From NCBI GenBank assembly GCA_934047225.1, contig CAKOHE010000031.1, forward strand, positions 62,001 through 126,000: a DNA stretch of 64,000 nt. Reading direction: 5' to 3'. The stretch comes from Ypsolopha sequella (lineage: Eukaryota > Arthropoda > Insecta > Lepidoptera > Ypsolophidae). The notes below the pieces were generated by a model. It was not told where the DNA came from. It did no database searches and saw only the letters and a list, made by a program, of their open reading frames with translations. The translations under genes were made by a program, and so were the position numbers. Positions 23,541-33,847 of this stretch are shown piece after piece. The first letter of the stretch is position 1, and each line of letters opens with the position of its first letter.

Positions 23541-24334
23541 GTCTTTCAAAGTGAGATCAGTGCAGTGGTAGCAATGGACCCCACCCCTGTACCATCAAGA
23601 GCTTTGGATGATGTCAAACAAACAGCGCCAAAGGTATGTACCTATTATATACACCATGTAATGATGACCTGCTCAGAAAATGAAACCACGTATAGGGGAT
23701 GATATGAGGGTTCTTTGTACTAAATTTCATTTCGACATTCCTATTAATACATCTACAAATTAATAATTAATTTAGTTTCGCTCACAAGTGTAACGTACTA
23801 ACCACGTTTTTTTAACAGGCTTGAAAATGCGATGTTGCCGCTTCGTGCAGGTTACTGACATGTAGTAATACTGGAAGGGAAGGTGCACACTTGGAACACG
23901 ATTTATTTTGTTCGAGAAAACAAATTTCTGTAAACAGAAATATTTTCTCGAAATTGTTTTTTTTATGGCTTTGTAGAGGTATTCCCTACATGTGGTTTCA
24001 TTTTCTGAGCAGGGGATCTAAAAAGGCCGACTTGGGTGAATCATAAAATGATTTGAAAGTAGGATAGAGTCAGAGTTTTTTCACGCGTGCAAAAGAGACG
24101 GCATTAGAACTGAATCATGATATAATTCATCCAAAGCGACCGTAATTGTTTGACCGTTTCGTAATTGTGTTGAGTATTATTTTCTTACATAATATAGCGG
24201 TGCAACCGATTTTTTCAAGTATTCAGTATATATTTTTAGAATTTGCTACAGGCCCCGCGCTGGCTTAATCCGGCACTGCTTACATTATATTATGTAATAG
24301 GATATTTTTTAAAGGAAAATATCTCCCCTTTCAG
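23541..24334 (+). repeat. Array unit 15 and downstream edge of the array
   Basis: The exon is 23541-23633. The mariner-type MITE breaks off at 'ctgagcag' (24,012). Non-array sequence 'gggatctaaaaaggcc...' fills 24,013-24,158, and the intron 3' part (tttcgtaattgtg...) resumes and runs to the acceptor at 24,334. This is the only unit with that replacement, so it marks the junction with older, unamplified sequence. Confidence 0.8.
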
Positions 24335-24427
24335 GTCTTTCCAAGTGAGAACAGTGCAGAGGTAGCAGTGGACCCCACCCCTGTACCATCAAGATCTTTG
24401 GATGTTTTCAGACTAAAAGCTCAAAAG
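24335..24427 (+). pseudogene. Diverged array exon (copy 16)
   Basis: A 93-bp open phase-0 exon with cccctttcag before it. It encodes a diverged version of the array peptide (VFPSENSAEVAVDPTPVPSR...), intermediate between the array exons and the exon at 26,723. Its donor has become GTACAG because a P-type terminal inverted repeat begins three bases into the intron, so splicing from it is probably weakened. Confidence 0.75.
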
Positions 24428-24855
24428 GTACAGTGCGCGCCAATCTTTTAGTCGCCTCTGAAGCTAGCCCCAACAATCGACGCATTAGCCGTTTTACGGT
24501 GTCAGGGGGACGTTACAGGAGCGAGGGCGCGGAGCACACCCGCCTGCATGCCGCACCACACCCCCCGCTCGCCGTTCGGCAGGTGTCAACACTATGCGTT
24601 AGTGTTAGTGCTACGTCCGTACACTACACATGCGCGCGTTGCATGAAAAGTACTATCATAGTAAAACCAGAAAAGTAGTTTATCTTCAACCAAAGGTACA
24701 TCGCGCGGCTAATATGTGTGCGTGCTAGTACGCACGAACTACAGTACGCACACAACAGCAATATCTCGGTATGCAAGGCCGGTGCTAGTCGGGGTCACGC
24801 CGCGGTCGCGCTCAGTCAAGTCTTTCGAACAAGCGCGGCACCGATCACTTCAAAT

Positions 24856-24963
24856 ATGTCGACAGCACGCTGTCGTACATATTGTTCTGTCTTCGGATGC
24901 CTCAATAATAATTCCTCAAATCCAGAATTATCGTTTCTTCTCAATACCAACTCAACAAGAAAG
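24856..24963 (+). pseudogene. THAP-domain first coding exon of the P-type element
   Basis: An ATG starts 36 codons that end exactly at a strong donor (AAG/GTGAGTA, 24,964). The peptide contains CRTYCSVFGC, matching the N-terminal C-x4-C of the THAP zinc-finger fold, with the typical small-residue loop after it. THAP domains bind the ends of P-type elements. The exon is open, but its partner at 25,681 is damaged, so the domain as a whole looks non-functional. Confidence 0.65.
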
Positions 24964-25680
24964 GTGAGTACACAATTTATGGTACATATAAATAATAATG
25001 AGAGATGTAAACCGTACTTTCTTTGTTCACATTTAACATAGGTACCTATGATCATAACTGTGCTATGATTGTTAATTATTCAAAGTGTTTTTAAATGTAA
25101 AGCTGATATGGTTGAAATCGCAAAGATTTTTTAATTATAGACTAGGAGCCAATGTTCGATTAGGTACTTAAATTTTATTATGTACTTAAATGAATTGAAC
25201 TGATTAATTTAGTCAACAATCACAAAGATTTTTAAGCAAAAGCGTTGCCAGGGGGGCAAGATGACATGAATTGTAGGTAAAATAAACAAATGTAAAGTTT
25301 TTAATTGTTCATTACATTACAATTGTTCTTGGGTTTCTCGCAAATTTTTCGGTTACTTTATTATAAAAATCTCAAAGTTTTTCAAATCTCTAGGGGGGGA
25401 CAGCTGCCCCCTTCCCCCTTTTGACGATGCCCATGTTTTTAAGGTAAATTCAGGAGCTTATCTTTAATTTTATAATTGATTATTTTCAAGTTTTCTTACT
25501 TTATTTAATATAAGCAAGTAAGATTTCTTTATGAGTTATAAGGTCTATACGTTTATTATGTATGATATGAATGTATGTATGTTTGAATGTTGCACTACGT
25601 CGTCGATTGATAGCTCATTTGTCATAATCGGCTTCAAAATGTCAGTTGATTTGTCATAATTTTTATTTTGTTGTTTTCAG

Positions 25681-25759
25681 GCGCTTACAATGGCTACAAT
25701 TAATATCACGTGAGGATTTGACAGATAATGTTTCAAAATATCGTGCTTCATATTATAAA
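25681..25759 (+). pseudogene. Second THAP exon, damaged
   Basis: After the acceptor ttgttttcag, one frame reads RLQWLQLISREDL...SKYRASYYKL, matching the middle of a THAP domain with its conserved Trp. It stops just before the expected final Cys and His; KHF follows within a few bases, which suggests a small deletion. The frame is also offset from the preceding exon. An AATAAA-like signal follows at about 25,792. The call rests on pattern only. Confidence 0.5.
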
Positions 25760-25849
25760 TTATAAGCATTTTAAATTAAAGAAGTCTTATTTAAATAAAT
25801 GTGCTTTTTATTAATATCTACCTCATATAAGGTTAAAATACTGTACTGA

Positions 25850-26620
25850 GCTCCCGGTCTACATAAAGGTCAATTCGGGTCTCTACGGCGCGGCGCAGCG
25901 GCGCGGCGGCGTCTTTGTAGATCAAAAGTTCAGCACCACAAACTTATCTATTTCGGCGACTCGCGGCAACGAAGACTTTTACTAATGAATATAGAAGTCA
26001 TTTTAGTTTACAACAGATAAGTTGGTAACACGTGCATTTAACGTATCGGTATTCGTACCGGCTGTCGCTGCTGCTGCCATCGAGTTGAAGGCCCAATGTA
26101 AATGAATTTAATATTTACAAACATAATACATACCTACGTAGTATATGTATGTATAATATATGTATTTAAATATTGATTTGTATTAGCTAGGTACGAAAAT
26201 AAAAGAAGGAACAACCCTGACACAGTAGGTATTGAAGTCTCGTACGGGGCGTGAGTTAATCTACTGTTCTGGTTTTACTATGGTACTATCGTGGAAAAAA
26301 TTCTATGATTCGTTAAGTTAATCGTTGAATCTGTTTGTGTTGCCTTTATTTATTGTTTTGTTGATTAAGTTTGTTAAAGTTTATTGTTGTTGTTATGCCT
26401 CGCGGTCGTTATAGCGTTTTAAGGCGACAATGTAGGAAAATGGTGTTTATATTAATTTGTTTTATTTAAACAGTTAAGATTGCACTAAAATACTAATATA
26501 TATTAAATAGGTAGGAGTACAACAAGTACACCTTCCCACTTATAGTAAACATTTAATAGTCAACCGTTCATATTATTGTTTCCTTGACTGTACCTGCGCA
26601 AGCTTGCACTCGTAACTCAC
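25850..26620. other. Interior of the P-type element without coding signal
   Basis: A GC-rich patch (25,895-25,920) lies in otherwise AT-rich sequence. The last 150 bp are shared, inverted, with the start of the element at 28,640. I see no gene in it. Confidence 0.5.
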
Positions 26621-26722
26621 TCAGAGGCGACCAAAAGATTGGCGCGCACTATACGTATCTACACTAATGTTATAACTAATATTATAAAGAGAAGATGTTT
26701 TGATAACTCCCCTTACATTCAG

Positions 26723-26851
26723 GGCTTTCCAAGCAAGGAGAGTGCAGCGGCAGTGAAAAGACCACATGAACCAAATTATCCTTCACCAAGTATGGACCCT
26801 ACTTCGGTTCCATCAAGAGCCTTAGATGATTTCAGACCATCAGCTCCAAAA
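26723..26851 (+). pseudogene. Linker exon of the P-like gene; source type of the array exon
   Basis: A 129-bp exon, phase 0 at both ends, with acceptor cattcag and donor GTAAGT. It encodes GFPSKESAAAVKRPHEP and ends MDPTSVPSRALDDFRPSAPK. The end matches the array peptide, while the array exons lack about 12 internal codons. It is alone, more diverged, and adjacent to the rest of the gene, so it is the likely original. Confidence 0.78.
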
Positions 26852-27189
26852 GTAAGTATACAGGATGAGTCTGTATAAAATCTAAACCAAGAGATTTTAT
26901 TCAAGTCTACTAATTTATTAGGATGTTACGAACACTCTGCTTGCTAGACCTACTTGCAATTGACAGGTTTTATAAAAAAAAAGTCGAACTGGATTAAAGG
27001 TTTTTGAAAAGTTGCTTGCCTAAATAAATACGTAAGTGAGTATTTTATCTAAACTAATGAACGTAAAAGTGAGATTAATTAACCATTATAGAAACCCCGC
27101 TCGATGCGCCGAACACGAGCCTTGGCTTGTGCTTGCCTCGTGGCTTGGCTACACTGCTGCCACCTCCAATCGAGTGTTGCGCGCTAACT

Positions 27190-28085
27190 TCGATGTAAAA
27201 AAGCGCTAGATTCCGCTAAACATACATTTTTATAAAAAGCGCCAGAAGAAGCGCTATTTATAATTCAAAAAATTCAAAATTCAAAAAGTTTATTTTGCAA
27301 AGTAGGTATATATAATACACGTTTCACAAGTCAAATTTTAATCTTATAAAAATATATGTTATAAAATAATAAATGTACATGAACTACTTAGATTAAATGT
27401 TTATTTAATTTATGTAGCAATATATATACGATTAAAATTATAGGTAAAATATTATTATACAAGGTGAAATCCAATCAACCGCCCGAACCCATACCGGAGA
27501 CCCGGCCAGGGACCAGGAACAGGTTCAATGATCACCAACCGAGCCCCCAGCACGAATCCAGGCGGCCGACCAAATCCCATCCTATATACTACATAGTAAT
27601 AGGTTACATATATAAATACATGCCTACCTCCGCCCATTCGATTAGTCTTGCTAAGAAGAACGGGCAAGAAACTTGGCAAGATCATGTCTTTTTTTTTTAA
27701 CATCATCTTATACTATACATCAAATTATGTATGTAATTATGTAATATATGTATATATGTTGTATATTGGTGGCCTTATTGATTAGCTGATTGCATTTGAT
27801 TGGCTTTTCAGTAAAATACGTCATTTATAGAACCGTACAGAATTATAAAAAGAAGATAATGAAATTTTATACCGAATTAAATGAATTATCATCACTGAAA
27901 CAAAATACATTCCAAAATAGCGTTAGATTTAGCAAAATTATTCCGAAAAAGCGCCAAAAATAATGAAACAAAGCTCATTTCGAAATAGCGCTAGATTTTC
28001 CGCTAGGCGCTAAAAACGAATTTTGAGCGCTAAGTGGTCAAAAAAAGCGCTAGATCTAGCGCGAAATGCGCTGATCTGGCAGCAC
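27190..28085. repeat. AGCGCT-rich repeat split by LINE B
   Basis: Copies of AGCGCT and close variants cluster on both sides of the LINE B insertion (27,210-27,260 and 27,945-28,075). This looks like a decayed MITE or simple dispersed repeat; family unknown. Confidence 0.4.
27262..27720 (-). mobile_element. LINE B 3' UTR fragment, antisense
   Basis: The reverse complement matches the LINE B 3' UTR, including the GGTCGGCCGCC patch and the TTGAAT-like tail at 27,262-27,290. No part of the reverse transcriptase is left. Frames through it are incidental. Confidence 0.8.
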
Positions 28086-28372
28086 TGCTTGGCTAGCGCT
28101 ATGACGCGTTGTTTTTACGCTATGATATAAATAACCAAAGTTGTGCGCGCAACAAACCTGTCGGTCGTCGCGCGCGGTTTCGAAAACCGTTCACAGTAGT
28201 CTGTGAACCCAAATTAAAATCAAGATCACAAAAGATTTAATGGAACTCCAATCCGAATCGAGTTTAATTGAACCGATTCGACTCGGTCCAAACCGCAGTG
28301 TGTGGGTGCTTAGCAATTTCGAGTAAAATAAATACTCACCCGTAGCTATACGTTCCAGGAGATGTTTGCCGG

Positions 28373-28417
28373 TAACAGGGTGTATAATATATGTATAATA
28401 TACACCCTGTTACCCTG

Positions 28418-28448
<31 letters not shown>
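28373..28448. repeat. Palindrome followed by (TA)n microsatellite
   Basis: AACAGGGTGTATAATATATG is followed at once by its inverted copy ending ACACCCTGTT, then by about 30 bp of TA repeats. Its termini resemble mariner-type ends. Confidence 0.6.
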
Positions 28449-28451
<3 letters not shown>

Positions 28452-28639
28452 ATCCCTAGCTAAATTTGTTTACGGATAATAAAAATACATAAACTAAAAT
28501 AAATTATATATGTACGGCTCCCAATGAGTAGGTATTCAACTCTCTTCCCCGTGTGCTCCCCAAACGAATGGTCCCGTCCGAGCGACACCTCCATTTTCCG
28601 TTTAATATGGCCGGCCACAAAGTCAAATATAAATAGGTA

Positions 28640-29228
28640 TAGTGCGCGCCAATCTTTTAGTCGCCTCTGATTGAGTTACGAGTGCAAGCTTGCGCAGGTA
28701 CAGTCAAGGAAACAATAATATCAACGGTTGATTTAAATGTTTACTATAAGTGGGAAGGTGTACCTTGTTGTACCTACCTATTTCATTATTTATTTATTAT
28801 TTTAGTGTCATCTTAACTATATTAATAAAAAGCATTAATATAAACACCATTTTCTTACATTGTCGCCTTAAAACGCTATAACGTCCGCGAGGCATAACAA
28901 CAACTATAAACTTTAACAAACTAAAACAACAAATAAAGACAACAAAAACAATAACAAACAGATTCAACGATAAACTTAACGAATCATGGAATTTTTTCCT
29001 CGAATGTACTTTTCATGCAACGCGCGCATGTGTAGTGTACGGACGTAGCACTAACACTAACGCATAGTGTTGACACCTGCTAAATGGCAAGCGGGGGGTG
29101 TGGTGCGGCACGCAGGCGGGTGTGCTCCGCGCTCTCGCTCCTGTAACGTCCCCCTGACACCGTAAAACGGCTATTGGGTCGCCTCGTGCGGCTATCTTCA
29201 GAGGCGACTAAAAGATTGGCGCACACTG
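28640..29228 (-). mobile_element. Short P-type non-autonomous element (MITE-like), inverted
   Basis: Its terminal repeats match those of the 24,431 element. Its left 150 bp match that element's right end, and its right 240 bp match that element's left end, both reverse-complemented. The middle, THAP exons included, is gone. The flanks (aataggta and ttcgtagc) show no clear duplication. Confidence 0.75.
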
Positions 29229-29616
29229 TTCGTAGCCGTTCTTCCGACACCGGAACAGCTAAAACCACACAAAACACTCACAGGAAAACGCGATACGTGG
29301 TACACAAGAATTGTACAGATTGTAATTAGTACACAAGAATTAACCCAATTTAAAATAATTCTTTCAAAGCAAATCAATATTGAACACCGATCGCGGTCAT
29401 GACACCAAAAATTTTGATCTCATCGTGTTACCCGACCGAGATGCGCCAGCCGTCTACATCTCGTCTTCTAACCCAGGTCAGGTATAAGTTCGCACGCAAA
29501 CATAATCTCGCTGGTAAATAATATTCTAGCTATTTCAAACAAAAGTTATAATAACCTGGACAAGAGTAATGATGCGTTTTTTTTTAGTTTTAATATATTT
29601 TTCTATTTTATTCCAG

Positions 29617-29715
29617 AAGCCGAAAACGACAGGGATGATACAAGACCGAATGAACAATGAAACTATTTATAAGATATTTAAGCTTATAATTGGTTTATGT
29701 TCTTTGATTGTTATG
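29617..29715 (+). pseudogene. Possible small exon of the P-like gene
   Basis: Between an acceptor (ttattccag) and a donor (ATG/GTATGT) there are 33 open codons, phase 0 at both ends (KPKTTGMIQDRMNNE...). Phase fits both neighbours, but I cannot confirm the peptide from the family. Confidence 0.4.
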
Positions 29716-29794
29716 GTATGTACATAACAATTTCACAATTTTATGGTATGTACATAAATATAAATTTATAACAATTTTAAATTTAATATTTCAG

Positions 29795-30500
29795 AAGTCA
29801 ATTCCAAAGACTGCAAAACATAAACTCCAAAATGTAACACCAAGGGAAAAACAGTTGTACAGAAAATGTAGGAAAAGTATGAAAGAGTTGTGCCGTCTCA
29901 AGAAAAAAGTTAAACAATTAAAAAATTAATCTTTCATGAATGTTTTGATCCAAAATAAAGGTATCAATGATTTAATCAACAATAAAATGACGAGTACCTT
30001 TGCAGTTCTTCTGCAAGCTCAGCTAAGAAACTGCAAATCTAAGGCTCAAGGAAGAAGGTGGACCAGACCAGAAAAAAATCATAGCTCTGAGAATGTATAA
30101 AAGACCACCAGCTTGCTATAGATTATTAAGAAGATTATGGTGCCTTCCTACCCAATCAACATTAAAAACATTATTGGCAAATTTACCCTTGGATGTTGGC
30201 ATCAATGATCAAATGTTTAATGTATTAAAACAAATATCTGAGAAAAACGAGCCAGAAGAAAATGAGTACATTTTAATGTATGATGAAATGTCCATTAGAA
30301 AACATTTATGGTACAATCCAAAAACTGATGCAATTGAAGGTTACCAAGATCATGGAACACAGGGTAGAACCCCGGAAATTGCATCACATGCACTGGTGTT
30401 CATGATCTGCGGAATTCGCAAAAAGATGAAACAACCAGTTGCTTACTATTTTTCTGGTGAATCTGTAACTGCAGACAGACTAGCCGTGCTGATTAAAGAG
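29795..30500 (+). pseudogene. P-like transposase: coiled coil and start of RNase H-like core
   Basis: The exon runs from ttcag to donor GTAAAGT. It begins with a basic, heptad-like stretch (REKQLYRKCRKSMKELCRLK). A TAA at 29,927-29,929 interrupts it, and the same frame then continues. One extra A in an A run near 30,077 shifts the frame just before MYKRPPACYRLLRRLW. The downstream part contains LMYDEMSIRKHLW, where the Asp corresponds to the first catalytic residue of P transposases. Confidence 0.75.
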
Positions 30501-30608
30501 GTAAAGTCAGCCATGATTTGTATATACGACAATAAAATAATAAAAATAAACCATAAATAAGCAAAAAAAAATTACATTAAAAACACAGAACTTGACCCAA
30601 ACCTACAG

Positions 30609-31160
30609 TAGAGCCATCGAGTGATGGCGCCTATGACAGCTGCATTTAGTGATGAGGTACATTTCAAATTTCGGTTAAAAATAAAAATCAAGTGTGAGTT
30701 TACTCAACATTAGACACGTTATTCAACATTCAACATAATGATACAAAAGGAAAATGTGCCAAAACCAGTGGCGTAGCTATCGGAGGGCTATGCGGTGTAG
30801 TGCCCCAGGGTCCCCAAGAGATGTTTAAATATCTAAATCGAAAAAAGTATTTTACTATCATTTATTTTCGTTTAGTTTAACTTCGTCATTATTTTGTTTT
30901 TAATTAAATATTATTGCGTAACTTGGCGAACTCAAACACGACCTATAAAACATGAGAAACTTAAAAAAAAAAATCTTTGTTTCTATACGAATTCTATTGC
31001 ACAATAAAGCAACATTCAAATCGAAATATAATAACCGAAACAAGTAGTACATCACTATCAACAATGAAGTATAACATTTTTTAATTCACACTTGCTTATA
31101 AATAATTACGATACTTTCTAGGCATTTAAACGTCATAGGCGCCATCACTCGATGGCTCTA
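30609..31160. mobile_element. MITE with perfect 29-bp terminal inverted repeats
   Basis: The left end (30,609-30,637, starting TAGAGCCATCGAGTGATGG) and right end (31,132-31,160) are perfect inverted copies; the outer TA may be the target duplication. It has no coding capacity and lies in the intron before the exon at 31,235. Confidence 0.75.
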
Positions 31161-31234
31161 CTTTAGTAGAACTCTAGCCCAATTTGTATTAGCTGTAGTA
31201 GTATTTATATTCTCATTTTGTATTTGATTTTCAG

Positions 31235-31481
31235 GTTCTGGATAGTTGTTTTAAAGCTGGAATAAACGTGTCCGCTACTGTATGCGATATGGATGGAGTA
31301 AATAAAAGGGCATTAAACATACTTGGCTCGTCAGTGGAACATCCAAGTTTTGTACATGCAGGTCATGAGGTGGTGTCAATGTTTGACTCACCTCACTTAC
31401 TGAAGTGCTTCAGGAATCTTTTTCTGAAGTACAATATTAAATGCCAGACGGACATAAAATCTAGTGACACAACAGGCTGCG
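31235..31481 (+). pseudogene. P-like transposase exon with second catalytic Asp
   Basis: The exon reads from tttcag to donor GTGAGTT and ends in phase 1. VCDMDGVNKRAL corresponds to the CDMG-type motif carrying the second Asp. FDSPHLLKCFRNLF is a well-kept family motif. The exon itself is undamaged. Confidence 0.78.
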
Positions 31482-32325
31482 GTGAGTTAATATCATTGTA
31501 ACTAATCTATACTGGGTATTAAGGGGCTTCACAAGCAAAACTGCGTTTACAGACGTTTTTAAATTGGTTTAAACTTTCTATAATATGAATATTACAAAAC
31601 TTTGAAAAAAATATATTACACATATTGACCCATGTCCCGTAATTGTGATGTTTTAAAATCTTAAAAGCTTTAACCTACAACGAGAAAATAAACACCTTTA
31701 ATAACCTTTCAAATGCTTTAAAAAACTGATAAATAGTTTAAACTTTTTAAATTCAAAAGAGACAAGGTTAAAACTTACACACACACACGAGCAATACAAA
31801 AATGTAACACAATGATGTTTAATACTTTTAAATATCAAACTTAACACATGTGAAAAGCATTATTTTCTCTATTTTGCGCTACCCGGCGACACAGCGATCG
31901 TCGTAACAGCCACTTTGCAATGCACCCTGACATGAACGTTATTTCTATTTCGTTATTGTCGATATTTGTACAGACATATTTCGAGCTGCTAATTTAACTC
32001 ACTGAAGCCTCTTAAGATGCTGTTACGGAAGTCGGAAACTGACGATAGTACTCGTCCATATGAACAACTTTTACTGTGGAGTCAATCCTGAAATCGCGAA
32101 AAATATCAGCAGTTTAATACCTACTCGACTGTGTGTGTGTGTAACCAAGATGTACTCTGATGATCACAAATGTGCCCTTACGACATTTTAACCCGCGATC
32201 TCCAGATTAGTTTGCGCGGTTTGTTTCTCTCGATTCTCTTGGCCGCTGTCAGCGACCTGAGAACCGTTCACTTCTGCGCACTCCGACACATAATACTGAC
32301 ATGTTTACTAGTTCTTTCACAATGA

Positions 32326-32848
32326 GGGCTTTTCATGACAGCTCTTAATCAAGTTTCACCAAAATGAACTAGATGGCGCTGACGTATGCTCTAATTTCAA
32401 TAATGTATGACGTAACAAAATCTACTCTATGACAAGACCTAACCTTATATATTATAATAAAGATTTCAATATATTTAATATTATATAGTACTATTTTCCA
32501 CATAAGCGTTAGAATGTGGAAAAATCAATAATGAAATAGCATTAATTACCTAATTCTTTGGATAATGTAACTTAAATTAAACTTTAAATGTTTTAGTGCC
32601 AGAGTGTCTTTTTTCACCAACTAAAGTCTAATCCACAAAAAAAAACCAGCCACTAAAAACAATATTTCTCCGCTAAAATGGGTTTCTAAACCACCAGTTT
32701 TAGTGCAAATTCTAGTGCAGTTGGCAACACTGAATCAGGAACCATAGAGTAGACTGTATATTTTTGACATGAGAGCATACGTCAGCGCCGTCTATTGATC
32801 GCACTCTGAACTATTTTTTTTTTAATGCTGTCTGAAAAGCCCTCATTT
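32326..32848. mobile_element. Long-inverted-repeat MITE in intron
   Basis: TGAGGGCTTTTCATGACAG near 32,326 pairs with CTGTCTGAAAAGCCCTCA ending at 32,848. Further inside, GATGGCGCTGACGTATGCTC (about 32,372) pairs with GAGCATACGTCAGCGCC (about 32,772). No coding signal; no clear target duplication. Confidence 0.6.
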
Positions 32849-33439
32849 CCGCAATACGTCTCTGGAATGGTTTACCGGTCAGGGTACGAGAATCTCTATC
32901 ACTGGCAGTTTTTAAAAATAGAGTTCATCAGCACTTTCTTAAAACGCAAACAATTTAATCGGGTTTTTTGTTTCTTCTTTTGCACGAGTTTAGAGTCTTG
33001 TCTTAAATGTGTATCTATATATTAATATGTATGTATATGTGTATTTATTGTATAGAAATATATATATATTTTATATATTTATAATATATACCGCTATATA
33101 CTATTGATACTGCTTAGTGCTGACAAGTGCTTGTACCGACAGAGTTAACGAGACTGCGGTAGCTAGGCGCATAGGCCTTTGACCACAAACTAAAGAGAGT
33201 TTACACAAACTAAAATTAATCTTATTTCCTATAAGATAAAGTGCACAACACATTATGATTATAAACACTAATGACATTTAATAAACTAAAAAACAACTAG
33301 AACTTGTTGGACGCACACACACACACAGAATGTTTGTGAAGCGTCGTACGGGCGCAAACATAAGTAATGGTTTTTAATATTGTGTAAACTTTTTACTATT
33401 TAATATTTAGTTACTTATAAGCTTGTACCTATTTAATTA

Positions 33440-33582
33440 TCATTTTATCATCTTTTCCGGCACTACCCTAATTTATTCACATCACCAAAGGTAAACTGGA
33501 AGATAATGCTAATTAGCATTAAGTTCGCCTTGTGTACTATGTTTATAAGTGCAATAAAGAATTTTTATTATTATTATTATTA
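33440..33582 (+). mobile_element. LINE/SINE 3' tail of a common lepidopteran type
   Basis: The segment ends 'aactggaagataatgc...gcaataaagaatttttattattatt', which I recognise as the 3' end of retroposons frequent in Lepidoptera. The 5' limit is unclear; it may reach to about 33,110. It sits just upstream of the exon at 33,648. Confidence 0.5.
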
Positions 33583-33647
33583 GTAGTCGATTATTTTAAA
33601 TAATTATGTGCTATAAACAATATCTATAACCACTATTCACTTTCCAG

Positions 33648-33836
33648 GAATCGCAAAATGGATTCATATCAATGACTTTTACGAAGTGGATAACAAAAAT
33701 CCAAACTTCGTGTTTGCACCGGCTTTCAGAAAAGAGCATCTTAATCTTAATAGCAAGCAGAAGATCAAAGTAAACCTTGCAGCTCAGGTTATGAGCCACA
33801 CAGTTGCTGCTGGCATGTTTGCCAAAATTTCAAAAG
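33648..33836 (+). pseudogene. P-like transposase internal exon
   Basis: The phase-1 start joins the preceding exon as Gly (GIAKWIHINDFYEVD...), and the exon ends in phase 1 before GTATAT. It corresponds to the P-family insertion domain (FAPAFRKEHLNLNSKQKIKV...). No damage seen inside it. Confidence 0.75.
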
Positions 33837-33847
33837 GTATATAAACT

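Larger units (their letters stand above)
1..24334 (+). repeat. Hierarchical tandem array of a 93-bp exon and its intron (15 units)
   Basis: Fifteen units, each one exon plus one intron, follow each other head to tail. Exon starts are at 921, 4803, 5761, 6951, 8141, 9333, 11214, 12171, 14693, 17215, 18173, 20056, 21013 and 23541, and a cut exon lies at 1-56. The basic period is 957-958 bp (for example 4803 to 5761 and 17215 to 18173). Other periods come from insertions: 1,190 bp with a short MITE, 1,881-1,883 bp with a truncated LINE, and 2,522-2,528 bp with an RT-bearing LINE. Units are nearly identical over their full length, introns included, so the amplification is recent or homogenised. 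Each intron starts with a mariner-like MITE. The array probably continues upstream of the window. What is amplified is a linker exon of the P-like transposase gene downstream; that link rests on similarity to the exon at 26,723. Confidence 0.93.
24431..26651 (+). mobile_element. P-superfamily element, internally deleted, with THAP exons only
   Basis: The ends are 31-bp inverted repeats (24,431-24,461 and 26,621-26,651) beginning CAGTGCGCGCCAATC, the same length as the terminal repeats of Drosophila P elements. Inside is a THAP-type exon followed by a second, damaged THAP exon; no RNase H-like region lies between the repeats. The 8-bp flanks (aaaaggta and tacgtatc) do not match, so the target duplication has decayed or the ends are slightly misplaced. 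Its ends are shared in inverted order by a 589-bp element at 28,640. It sits in the intron between the copy-16 exon and the exon at 26,723. Confidence 0.72.

Noticed and set aside
1..24334. Possible CRISPR-like or satellite array
   Set aside because: Units are about 1 kb with conserved 'spacers', splice sites and TE content in a eukaryotic setting. It is a tandem duplication array.
24433..25055. Several overlapping frames on both strands near the THAP exon
   Set aside because: Only the 108-bp THAP exon has domain and splice support. The others run through the terminal repeat or antisense to it.
28640..29277. Minus-strand 65-residue frame in the short P-type element
   Set aside because: It matches a terminal region of the element, not a coding exon, and is also open by chance in the longer element.
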